From the NCBI GenBank assembly GCA_023426765.1, contig JAEZBW010000669.1:1-9101 (forward strand): DNA of 9,101 nucleotides, written 5' to 3'. This document shows, one piece after another, positions 1-6,086 of the stretch (position 1 is the first letter of the stretch; every line of letters starts with the position of its first letter). The translations under genes and the position numbers were made by a program. This DNA comes from Bacillota bacterium. Its GTDB lineage: Bacteria; Bacillota; Clostridia; DSM-8532. The notes below the pieces were generated by a model that worked only from the letters and a program-made list of their open reading frames with translations, made no database searches and had not been told where the DNA came from.

Positions 1-2
1 AA

Positions 3-650
3 AAGCCTGAAACCCGGACATACTCCTTCTGGTGTTACGACGGATGCGGCTTCGAAAGCCTGTGGGCCGGTTTTGACAGCTTTGTTGAAGACTATGTCCA
101 AACGCGGGACTATTTGAGGACAAGCCATGAAAAATATCGTGAGTTCAATAGCTTGGATATTTATCGTCTGATGACCGTCAGAAAGCTGCCCGACAAACAG
201 CAGGCCGAAGCAGCCGCACACAAAATGCTGCAAACCTTCTGGTCAAATTACATCAGGAACTGTTATGTAGATAATACGGTCAAGTGCGCGTTAAAGGAAC
301 TTTCATCCCATTATCATTGCGGGGTTGTATCAAACTTCATGGTGGACGGAGGCATAGAGGACTTGCTGAAAACTTTCGGAATCCTGCCGTATTTTGATTT
401 TGTAGTCACCTCGGTGCGATCAGGCTGGAAAAAACCTCATCCCGGAATATATGATGATGCGATGAGGCATATCAGGGTTCCGAAAGAAAAAGTATTGTTT
501 ATCGGTGATAATTATGACTGCGACTATTCAGGTCCAAAGCAATACGGATTCCAGCCGGTTTTGCTCGATAAGGAGAATCTGTATCCGCAGGTTCCGGAAA
601 GAGTGAATGCCATTGGTGAATTATCAGATTGGTTGAAGAAGGCAATTTGA
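3..650 (+). CDS. HAD-superfamily hydrolase (subfamily IA-like), 5' partial
   Basis: This is the C-terminal 215 residues of a haloacid dehalogenase-type hydrolase, probably a cytoplasmic small-molecule phosphatase. The frame is open to the left edge, so the true start and the nucleophile motif I (DxD) lie outside the window. A TTG at 114 is in frame, but coding continues upstream of it and it has no ribosome binding site. Residue numbers here count from base 3. Motif II is VVSNF (Ser110), motif III is the lysine of WKKPHP (Lys144), and motif IV is GDNYDCD (Asp169 and Asp174). An alpha-helical stretch before motif II fits a type C1 cap. The substrate cannot be told from what is visible. The gene ends about 135 bases before the promoter-like element of the next gene, and I see no clear terminator between them. 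The family call is secure, but a link to glucuronide metabolism would be guesswork. Confidence 0.85.
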   Translation, partial: KPETRTYSFWCYDGCGFESLWAGFDSFVEDYVQTRDYLRTSHEKYREFNSLDIYRLMTVRKLPDKQQAEAAAHKMLQTFWSNYIRNCYVDNTVKCALKELSSHYHCGVVSNFMVDGGIEDLLKTFGILPYFDFVVTSVRSGWKKPHPGIYDDAMRHIRVPKEKVLFIGDNYDCDYSGPKQYGFQPVLLDKENLYPQVPERVNAIGELSDWLKKAI

Positions 651-784
651 GTTGAATGGCTTAGCGGTTTGATGATTGAAAGGAATAAGCAGAGTGGACG
701 AGATGCCAGCAAAAGATGAAAGTTAAAGCCGGAAAATCCTGAATCATCGTGAAATTTGCAAACTCAGCACCTCCCAGGATAAGG

Positions 785-790
785 TATAAT
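785..790 (+). promoter_or_regulatory. Candidate -10 element of the beta-glucuronidase gene
   Basis: A perfect TATAAT lies at 785-790. The nearest -35-like hexamer, TTGCAA at 756-761, is 23 bases away, which is too far, so the promoter may depend on an activator. Transcription would start near 797 and give a leader of about 64 bases before the ATG at 861. The element overlaps the most upstream in-frame ATG (789), which argues against that start. Confidence 0.4.
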
Positions 791-815
791 GGTATTACAT
801 AAATTGGTTCGTATT

Positions 816-832
816 GCCGTAAAACAAACGGC
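816..832 (+). promoter_or_regulatory. Small inverted repeat in the beta-glucuronidase leader, possible operator
   Basis: GCCGT (816-820) and ACGGC (828-832) form a perfect 5-base inverted repeat separated by the A-rich spacer AAAACAA. It sits just downstream of the predicted transcription start, where a repressor could block the gene. The half-sites are short and I cannot match them to a known regulator's box, so this is only a candidate. Confidence 0.25.
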
Positions 833-844
833 TGCAGTACAGAT

Positions 845-850
845 GGAGGA
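845..850 (+). promoter_or_regulatory. Ribosome binding site that decides the beta-glucuronidase start
   Basis: GGAGGA at 845-850 lies 10 bases before the ATG at 861. The in-frame ATGs at 789 and 843 have no comparable upstream purine-rich site, and the binding site itself begins within the ATG codon at 843. This supports 861 as the true start. Confidence 0.6.
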
Positions 851-860
851 AAAGGGGATT

Positions 861-2627
861 ATGGAAAAAAAAGCGGGGAATTTTACGCAGAACATCCATG
901 ATGAGGAGTATGAGAATAAATATCTTTCAGGCATGGCATCCGTGATCATTAATGATTCAGTGCGGCAGAAGGAAAGCCTGAACGGGTTCTGGAATTTCCA
1001 GATCGATCAGTATGACACCTGCATCCGATCCAAATGGTATGAAGAAAGCTATAAAAATGATAAAGGACGCTATCAACCGGTGGATTACAGCTTTGACTTC
1101 TGGCGGACCATTCAGGTCCCTTCCTGCTGGAACACGCAGGACGAGCGCTTTTATTATTATGAAGGGCCTGCGGTTTACACCCGTAAGTTCCGGTATGAAA
1201 ACAGAGGAGAAGAAAGAGTTTTTATTAAGTTTGGTGCTGTAAACTATGAAGCAAAGGTTTTTCTGAACAGAAAGTTTATCGGAATGCACAGGGGAGGCTC
1301 CACTCCTTTTTATCTGGAGGTAACCGGACTACTTGAAGAAATGAATCGAATCCTTGTGGTTGCGGACAATACAAGAAAAGCCGAAGCGGTTCCGGCCAAA
1401 AACACCGACTGGTTCAACTACGGCGGAATATACCGGGATGTTGAGATCATCCGGCTGCCTGAAACCTTCATTCGGGATTATTATGTCGGTCTTGTTCCAG
1501 GAACTGATTTTCAACAGATAAAGGCAGAGGTTTTTATCGACGGCTCGCAAAGTAATGGAGAAGCGCTTTTGGAGATTGCAGGCCTTGGTATAAAACAGAA
1601 GCTGACCGTGACAAAAGGGAAAGCCGAAGCCATATTCACTGCCGCACCTGAACTGTGGAGCCCCGAAAATCCCCGGTTGTACGAGGTTAAAATCGCTTAT
1701 TTGAATGATAGCGTAACCGATCAGATCGGTTTCAGGGAAATAAAAACATCCGGGACTCACATTTTCCTGAATGGAAAGCAGATCTTCCTGAAGGGTATCT
1801 GTGCGCATGAAGAAAGTGTTCCGAACGGGAAGGCCGTTACCGAAGAAGAGATATGTCAAAACTTCCGCTTGGCAAAGGAAATGAATTGCAATTTCATGCG
1901 CCTTGCGCATTACCCCCATACCGAAAAAGCCGCAAAAATCGCCGATCAGATGGGTATTATGCTCTGGGAGGAGATTCCGGTATACTGGGCAATCGATTTT
2001 GGCAATCCGCAAACCTATGAAAACGCCGAGAAACAACTGACCGAACTGATTCTTCGGGACCGGAACCGGGCCTGTGTGATCATTTGGTCGGTCGGTAATG
2101 AAAATGCCGATACCGATGAAAGGCTGCATTTCATGAGTTCGCTGGCAGTAAAGGCGAAGCAGCTGGATGCATCCAGGCTTGTTTCAGCGGCCTGTCTGGT
2201 GGATCACGAGAAACTGATGATACAGGACAGACTGGCGGAGTTTTTGGACATTATCGGTATCAATGAGTATTACGGATGGTATGCACCGGACTTTAATGAT
2301 CTGGTGAAACTGCTGGATAACAGCAATCCCCAAAAACCTGTTGTCATCACGGAGTTCGGGGCTGATGCGCTGAAGGGTGCAAGGGGCACTGCAGATGACA
2401 TGGGAACCGAAGACTGTCAGCTGGATATTTTCAGGAAACAAACCGAAACGCTTGGGAAGATCCCATATATCCAGGGCACTTCACCATGGATTCTGTTTGA
2501 TTTCAGATGCCCCAGAAGAACCAGCGCACTGCAGGGCGAATATAACCGCAAAGGTCTTTTGAACGAGGATAAAACCTACAAAAAACCTGCTTTTGAAGTG
2601 ATGAAAAAGTTTTACGAATCTTTGTAA
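861..2627 (+). CDS. uidA: Beta-glucuronidase, glycoside hydrolase family 2
   Basis: This 588-residue enzyme probably hydrolyses beta-D-glucuronides to glucuronate plus aglycone in the cytoplasm, since no signal peptide is visible. The GH2 order is present: an N-terminal jelly-roll sugar-binding domain (about residues 35-200), an immunoglobulin-like domain (about 205-295), and a TIM barrel from about 300 to the end. The acid/base is Glu414 in WSVGNE and the nucleophile is Glu498 in ITEFG. Asp183 in TDWFNYGG, NEYYGWY at 468-474 and Trp543 match substrate-pocket positions of E. coli UidA. Asn562-Arg-Lys564-Gly is the N-x-K-G motif that separates glucuronidases from GH2 galactosidases. E. coli UidA is 603 residues. 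The segment between EIPVYW and the acid/base is short, so the long active-site loop of E. coli UidA is missing. The start at 861 was chosen for its GGAGGA site; frames from 789 or 843 would add 24 or 6 residues. A galacturonidase or a broader GH2 activity remains possible. Confidence 0.87.
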   Translation: MEKKAGNFTQNIHDEEYENKYLSGMASVIINDSVRQKESLNGFWNFQIDQYDTCIRSKWYEESYKNDKGRYQPVDYSFDFWRTIQVPSCWNTQDERFYYYEGPAVYTRKFRYENRGEERVFIKFGAVNYEAKVFLNRKFIGMHRGGSTPFYLEVTGLLEEMNRILVVADNTRKAEAVPAKNTDWFNYGGIYRDVEIIRLPETFIRDYYVGLVPGTDFQQIKAEVFIDGSQSNGEALLEIAGLGIKQKLTVTKGKAEAIFTAAPELWSPENPRLYEVKIAYLNDSVTDQIGFREIKTSGTHIFLNGKQIFLKGICAHEESVPNGKAVTEEEICQNFRLAKEMNCNFMRLAHYPHTEKAAKIADQMGIMLWEEIPVYWAIDFGNPQTYENAEKQLTELILRDRNRACVIIWSVGNENADTDERLHFMSSLAVKAKQLDASRLVSAACLVDHEKLMIQDRLAEFLDIIGINEYYGWYAPDFNDLVKLLDNSNPQKPVVITEFGADALKGARGTADDMGTEDCQLDIFRKQTETLGKIPYIQGTSPWILFDFRCPRRTSALQGEYNRKGLLNEDKTYKKPAFEVMKKFYESL

Positions 2628-2643
2628 GCTCCTGTAGGAATGC

Positions 2644-2683
2644 GAGCCATGAGCCCGGGTTTTTCCGGATCATGGCTCTTTCT
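2644..2683 (+). terminator. Stem-loop terminator after the beta-glucuronidase gene
   Basis: GAGCCATGA (2644-2652) pairs perfectly with TCATGGCTC (2670-2678). The stem can extend inward through CCGG/CCGG around a T-rich loop. A short T-rich tail, TTTCT, follows. The uridine tract is weak, but the position 17 bases after the stop codon and just before a new promoter supports transcription ending here. Confidence 0.65.
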
Positions 2684-2697
2684 ATGTAAAAAGCGTA

Positions 2698-2727
2698 TTG
2701 ACAGGGCTGGTTTTTCTGGAATATAAT
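2698..2727 (+). promoter_or_regulatory. Consensus sigma-A promoter of the TRAP operon
   Basis: A perfect -35 TTGACA (2698-2703) and a perfect -10 TATAAT (2722-2727) are separated by 18 bases. Transcription would begin near 2734, leaving a leader of about 130 bases before dctP. A promoter this close to consensus is strong unless repressed, so control may act through a repressor or through the leader. Confidence 0.85.
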
Positions 2728-2774
2728 GAGAGTGTAGGATGGTAAAACGGGAACAGCATAAGATGGTTATGTTT

Positions 2775-2797
2775 GTATTGTCATGGTTTGGCAATGC
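2775..2797 (+). ncRNA. Hairpin in the dctP leader
   Basis: GTATTGTC (2775-2782) can pair with GGCAATGC (2790-2797), giving eight pairs including two G-U pairs, closed by a 7-base loop. It lies in the middle of the untranslated leader, upstream of a second terminator-like hairpin. I recognise no known riboswitch class here. It is recorded as visible structure, with no assigned function. Confidence 0.3.
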
Positions 2798-2815
2798 AGC
2801 GCGTTACGTTTCCAG

Positions 2816-2837
2816 AACCCCCCTACGGGTTTTTTTT
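2816..2837 (+). terminator. Terminator-like hairpin just before the dctP ribosome binding site
   Basis: AACCC (2816-2820) pairs with GGGTT (2827-2831) around the loop CCCTAC, and an unbroken run of eight T begins at 2830. The stem is only 5 pairs, so termination would be partial at best unless helped. It lies inside the leader, between the promoter and the AAGGAGGG site at 2851, where an attenuator would be. The loop bases CCTAC could also pair with GTAGG at 2734-2738. Confidence 0.4.
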
Positions 2838-2850
2838 ATTGCATTTTTTT

Positions 2851-2858
2851 AAGGAGGG
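2851..2858 (+). promoter_or_regulatory. Strong ribosome binding site of dctP
   Basis: AAGGAGGG at 2851-2858 is nearly a full anti-Shine-Dalgarno match and lies 6 bases before the GTG at 2865. It fixes this GTG as the start of dctP. Confidence 0.85.
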
Positions 2859-2864
2859 TTTACT

Positions 2865-3923
2865 GTGAAGGAAATTTCTAAATGGTCCATTCCCATCAAA
2901 GCGCTTATTGTTCTGGCTTTATTGGCGCTTCTTACAATTCAGGCTGGCTGTGTCGGTGCTGTGTCTGCCGGCAAAACTGAAAAAATCGAACTGAAACTGG
3001 CTCATTTCTTCCCGGCCACCCACCCGGCTGAAACCAAACTGGTTCAGGGCTGGGCGAAGGCTGTCAGCGAGGCTACAGGCGGAAGGGTTGTCATTACAAG
3101 CTATCCCGGGGAAACGTTGTTTAAAGCCGCAGACATATATGACAATGTCGTCGAAGGTGCGGCTGACATCGGTCTTTCATGTTTTTCCTACAATATCGGC
3201 CGTTTCCCTGAAATGGAAGCCTTCGAGCAGCCCGGTATCGTATACAAAAACTCAAGGGTTGCCAGTAAAGTGGCCTGGGAAGGCATCCAGGAACTGAATC
3301 CGAAATGTGTGCAGGATACGAAGCTGATGATGGTAATTGCCACCGGCCCCGGCGATCTGTTTACTAAAACTCCTGTCAAAAAGCTTGAGGACATTAAAAA
3401 CATGCAGATCAGGGCCACCGGGCTTAGCGCTGAGACGCTGAAAATGGCAGGGGCCGTACCGGTTGGTATGCCGCAGTCCGAAGCCTACGAAGCGCTTTCA
3501 AAGGGAATTGTGGCCGGAAACCTTGCACCGATAGAGGTTTTGAAGTCGTGGAAGCACGGTGAGGTGGTGGATTATCTTACAAGAACACCATTTTTATACA
3601 ACAACCTGTTTTATGTTACCATGAACCTTGATAAATGGAACTCATTACCGGCTGATATCCAAAAGGCCATCACCGATACCACCGAAAAATTCCATGAAGA
3701 GGTTGGCATTGGCTTGTGGGATGAGCAAAACGAAACAGCGCTGAAGTGGGCTGTTGACGATGAAAAGATGCAGGTCACGGAACTTTCGTCGGAGGAAACC
3801 GCAAGGTGGATTCAGGCGGTTGAACCCATGATAGACAAATACATTGCCGCCAAGGGCGATTCCGGTCAAAAAGCTATTGACACGGTTAAAAGGCTGGCTG
3901 AAAAGTACAACAAGGAATATTAA
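2865..3923 (+). CDS. dctP: TRAP transporter solute-binding protein, DctP family
   Basis: This is the extracytoplasmic receptor of a tripartite ATP-independent periplasmic (TRAP) transporter. It captures an organic acid outside the membrane and hands it to DctQM. The protein has 352 residues. Residues 1-29 are a signal sequence: a charged start, a hydrophobic core at 11-24, then IQAGC with Cys29 as a likely lipidation site. The Gln at position -3 is not ideal for a lipobox, and signal peptidase I could instead cut near VSA at residues 33-35. The mature part begins with the family's typical ELKLAHFFPATHPAE. Arg183 in QIRATG is the conserved arginine that forms a salt bridge to the substrate carboxylate, and VPVGMPQSEAYEALSKGIVAG (199-219) is another family signature. 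The substrate is inferred to be a hexuronate or glucuronide from the adjacent beta-glucuronidase, but C4-dicarboxylates or other sugar acids are possible. Confidence 0.93.
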   Translation: MKEISKWSIPIKALIVLALLALLTIQAGCVGAVSAGKTEKIELKLAHFFPATHPAETKLVQGWAKAVSEATGGRVVITSYPGETLFKAADIYDNVVEGAADIGLSCFSYNIGRFPEMEAFEQPGIVYKNSRVASKVAWEGIQELNPKCVQDTKLMMVIATGPGDLFTKTPVKKLEDIKNMQIRATGLSAETLKMAGAVPVGMPQSEAYEALSKGIVAGNLAPIEVLKSWKHGEVVDYLTRTPFLYNNLFYVTMNLDKWNSLPADIQKAITDTTEKFHEEVGIGLWDEQNETALKWAVDDEKMQVTELSSEETARWIQAVEPMIDKYIAAKGDSGQKAIDTVKRLAEKYNKEY

Positions 3924-3942
3924 CAAAGGTTTTCTGAAATAG

Positions 3943-3980
3943 AAGGCCTGTCCGGAGAAGAACCTCCGAACGGGCCTTTT
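3943..3980 (+). terminator. Stem-loop between dctP and dctQ
   Basis: A 15-position stem (3943-3957 with 3964-3978) has one C-A mismatch and one G-U pair, closes on the loop AAGAAC, and ends in TTTT. No promoter is visible between it and dctQ. It is best read as a partial terminator or a 3' stabiliser that leaves more dctP mRNA than dctQM mRNA, as is common after binding-protein genes. Confidence 0.7.
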
Positions 3981-4018
3981 GGGTGATGTTCATTCGATCA
4001 TATTTTGGGGGTACTCGC

Positions 4019-4498
4019 ATGAAAAAACTGGAGGTCTTTGCCGCTAAAGCAGGTCAGCTGCTGGATAATATAGCCGGCTGGGGCATTGTGGCGACAATGC
4101 TGCTGGTGGTTGTCAACATTCTTTTACGATCGGTTGCTAACAGTCCCATCCAGGGAGTTTACGAGATTGTCGGGTTTTTAACCGCTGTGGTGATTGCATT
4201 TGGGCTTGCATGGTGTGCCATGCAGAAATCTCATATTGCGATTGAATTTATTGTTGAAAAACTGCCCCGGAAGGTTCAAAACATTATTCATCTCATATCA
4301 AGCTTTGTGATCATGGTACTTCTTTTATTTATCAGCTACCGGTTGTTCCATCATGGCTTTAAGGTCATCGCCAGCGGTGAAGTGTCGGCTACAGCGCAAA
4401 TACCGTTTTTCCCCTTTATCTTCATGGTTGCATTGGGCTTTTTGATGTTGTTCCTGGTAGAGCTCGTGAATATGGTGAAGGGGGTTGTGCAAAAGTGA
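4019..4498 (+). CDS. dctQ: TRAP transporter small permease subunit, DctQ family
   Basis: This is the small membrane subunit of the TRAP transporter, which scaffolds DctM and helps dock the binding protein. From the ATG at 4019 it has 159 residues and four predicted membrane helices at about 17-37, 49-68, 88-108 and 128-149, the usual DctQ size and topology. NILLR at the end of helix 1, GVYEIVGF before and into helix 2, and HIAIEF after helix 2 fit the family. An in-frame GTG at 3983 and ATG at 3986 would add 12 and 11 residues, but they begin directly after the stem-loop and have no binding site. The ATG at 4019 has a GGGGG run at 4007-4011, a modest site 7 bases upstream. The stop codon overlaps the dctM start by 4 bases, which suggests coupled translation. 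Confidence 0.88.
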   Translation: MKKLEVFAAKAGQLLDNIAGWGIVATMLLVVVNILLRSVANSPIQGVYEIVGFLTAVVIAFGLAWCAMQKSHIAIEFIVEKLPRKVQNIIHLISSFVIMVLLLFISYRLFHHGFKVIASGEVSATAQIPFFPFIFMVALGFLMLFLVELVNMVKGVVQK

Positions 4499-5805
4499 CA
4501 CCTGTAACAATAGGAATTCTTGGTGTAGTTCTGCTTTTAATCCTGATTGCGATGAAAATCCCCATAGCCTATTCCATGATTGCAGTGGGGTTTGTGGGCT
4601 TTTCAATACTTGTTTCGCCGTCGGCTGCTTTGAATATGGTATCCACTGAGGTTTTTTCTAATTTTACTTCCTATACGCTCAGTGTCATTCCAATGTTCGT
4701 TTGGATGGGCTTTATTGCGTATTATTCCGGGGTTGGCACAAACCTTTATGCCCTTGCGCACAGGCTGCTGGGCAGGCTTCCCGGAGGTCTGGCTATTGCA
4801 ACACAGGCTGCATGCGCCATTTTCGGGGCCATATGTGGTTCCAACACCGCAACTGCGGCAACAATGGGCGCCATTGCTCTGCCTGAAATGAGAAAATATG
4901 GCTATGACGACTCTCTGTCTACCGCCAGTGTTGCTGCTGCAGGTGCATTGGGGGTGTTGATACCGCCAAGCGTCATCTTTATTGTGTATGGCGTGGCCAC
5001 AGAACAATCCATCGGCAAGCTTTTTATTTCCGGAATTGTTCCGGGAATATTACTGATGCTGTTCTATATGGTCACAATTTTTATTTTGGTGAAAAGAAAT
5101 CCAGCCCTGGCTCCGCTCAAGGCACAGAAGAGTGAAATGACCAGAAGGGGCTTTCTGAAAAGCGGCATACCCGAAATACTCCTCACCTTCCTGATTTCGC
5201 TTGGCGGCCTGTTCGCCGGCTGGTTTACTCCGACCGAGGCTGGTGCCGTAGGGGCAGGCAGCATCCTGCTGGTCACCCTTGTCAGAAAGGAATTGAAATG
5301 GGAAGGGTTCATCAAATCATTGAAGGATACCACCAGGACAACCGCGATGATCATGCTGCTGGTAGCCGGAGCCATGGTTTTCGGACGTTTCATCGCAGTC
5401 AGCAGACTTCCATATGAGATGGCCAGCTGGGCTGCGGATTTACAGCTGCCTTCATTTGTGATCATGCTGGTCATTTTGTTGATTTATATGATTCTGGGGT
5501 GCTTTATCGATGCCCTGGCTATGGTACTGTTGACAGTGCCCATTTTCTACCCGGTGGTGGTTGATGTATTGGGTTATAATCCCATATGGTTTGGTGTGGT
5601 TATTGTCATGGTGGTTGCAATGGGGGTTATCACCCCGCCTGTCGGAATGAATGTATTCATTATTAAAGGTGTGGCAAAAGACATACAGCTGGAAACCATT
5701 TTCAAGGGGGTATGGCCCTTCCTGATCGCGCTTTGCACATGTATTGTGCTCTTAATTTTGTTCCCCGGAATTACAACATTTTTGCCTGAATTGCTGACAG
5801 GATGA
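4495..5805 (+). CDS. dctM: TRAP transporter large permease subunit, DctM family
   Basis: This is the large membrane subunit that carries the substrate across the membrane, driven by an ion (usually sodium) gradient. Its 436 residues match the usual 425-440. It is hydrophobic throughout, with many membrane helices and the family signatures in order: CGSNTATAATMGAIALPEM (114-132), GALGVLIPPSVIF (150-162), FTPTEAGAVGA (244-254), FIDALAMVLLTVPIFYPVV (337-355) and GVITPPVGMNVFIIKGVA (377-394). The two helical-hairpin regions around IPPS and TPPVG are where the ion and substrate sites lie in this superfamily. It starts at a GTG that shares the GTGA with the dctQ stop, with AAGGGGG at 4478-4484 as its binding site. 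It is the last gene of the operon, followed by a strong terminator. Confidence 0.95.
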   Translation: MTPVTIGILGVVLLLILIAMKIPIAYSMIAVGFVGFSILVSPSAALNMVSTEVFSNFTSYTLSVIPMFVWMGFIAYYSGVGTNLYALAHRLLGRLPGGLAIATQAACAIFGAICGSNTATAATMGAIALPEMRKYGYDDSLSTASVAAAGALGVLIPPSVIFIVYGVATEQSIGKLFISGIVPGILLMLFYMVTIFILVKRNPALAPLKAQKSEMTRRGFLKSGIPEILLTFLISLGGLFAGWFTPTEAGAVGAGSILLVTLVRKELKWEGFIKSLKDTTRTTAMIMLLVAGAMVFGRFIAVSRLPYEMASWAADLQLPSFVIMLVILLIYMILGCFIDALAMVLLTVPIFYPVVVDVLGYNPIWFGVVIVMVVAMGVITPPVGMNVFIIKGVAKDIQLETIFKGVWPFLIALCTCIVLLILFPGITTFLPELLTG

Positions 5806-5896
5806 TCACCACGAGAAAACAGCATTTTTGAAAAGTTCAATCCTTTACTCGAAGCGAACCGGCCAAGTGTAAATTACATCTATAGTCTTGTGTTGA

Positions 5897-5929
5897 AAAA
5901 AACCCCGCTCTGCTGGAACGGGGTTTTTT
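5897..5929 (+). terminator. Strong intrinsic terminator of the TRAP operon
   Basis: AAAAAACCCCG (5897-5907) pairs perfectly with CGGGGTTTTTT (5919-5929) across an 11-base loop. The A-tract and T-tract flank the GC core, so on the minus strand it would also read as a hairpin followed by T residues, giving potential bidirectional function. It lies about 90 bases after the dctM stop. Confidence 0.92.
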
Positions 5930-6086
5930 CCTGTCTATTTTCTGTTACAAAGAAATATCAACCGTTTCCTGAAGCCCTGTGCAAAAATCGAATGTCCTTT
6001 ACACGATTGAATCTGTGAAATTCTAGAATAATCAGAAAAAATGAGTGTATATATAAAATGTGGAGCAGTGGACAGGAGAAACCTGA

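Noticed and set aside
114..650. HAD hydrolase starting at TTG 114 as a complete gene
   Set aside because: The frame stays open to base 3, there is no ribosome binding site before 114, and the essential motif I would be missing. It is a gene cut by the window edge.
801..820. AAATTGGT at 801-808 as a UxuR/ExuR-type hexuronate operator
   Set aside because: Only the left half resembles the AAATTGGT/ACCAATTT type of box. The right half is absent, so the match is probably chance.
1329..2129. A 266-codon open frame on the minus strand inside the beta-glucuronidase gene
   Set aside because: It lies wholly antisense to a strongly supported GH2 coding sequence, shows no recognisable domain, and has the composition expected of a reverse-strand shadow.
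4603..5474. Minus-strand open frames and short overlapping plus-strand frames within dctM
   Set aside because: They are alternate-frame shadows of a well-conserved membrane protein gene, with no binding sites or recognisable domains.
6007..6060. Promoter for the deacetylase gene (TTGAAT, TAGAAT, GTATA and TATATAAAAT elements)
   Set aside because: No pair of elements has workable spacing for sigma-A, and the GTATA at 6047 lacks a sporulation-type -10 at the right distance. The AT-rich stretch is suggestive but not enough for a call.
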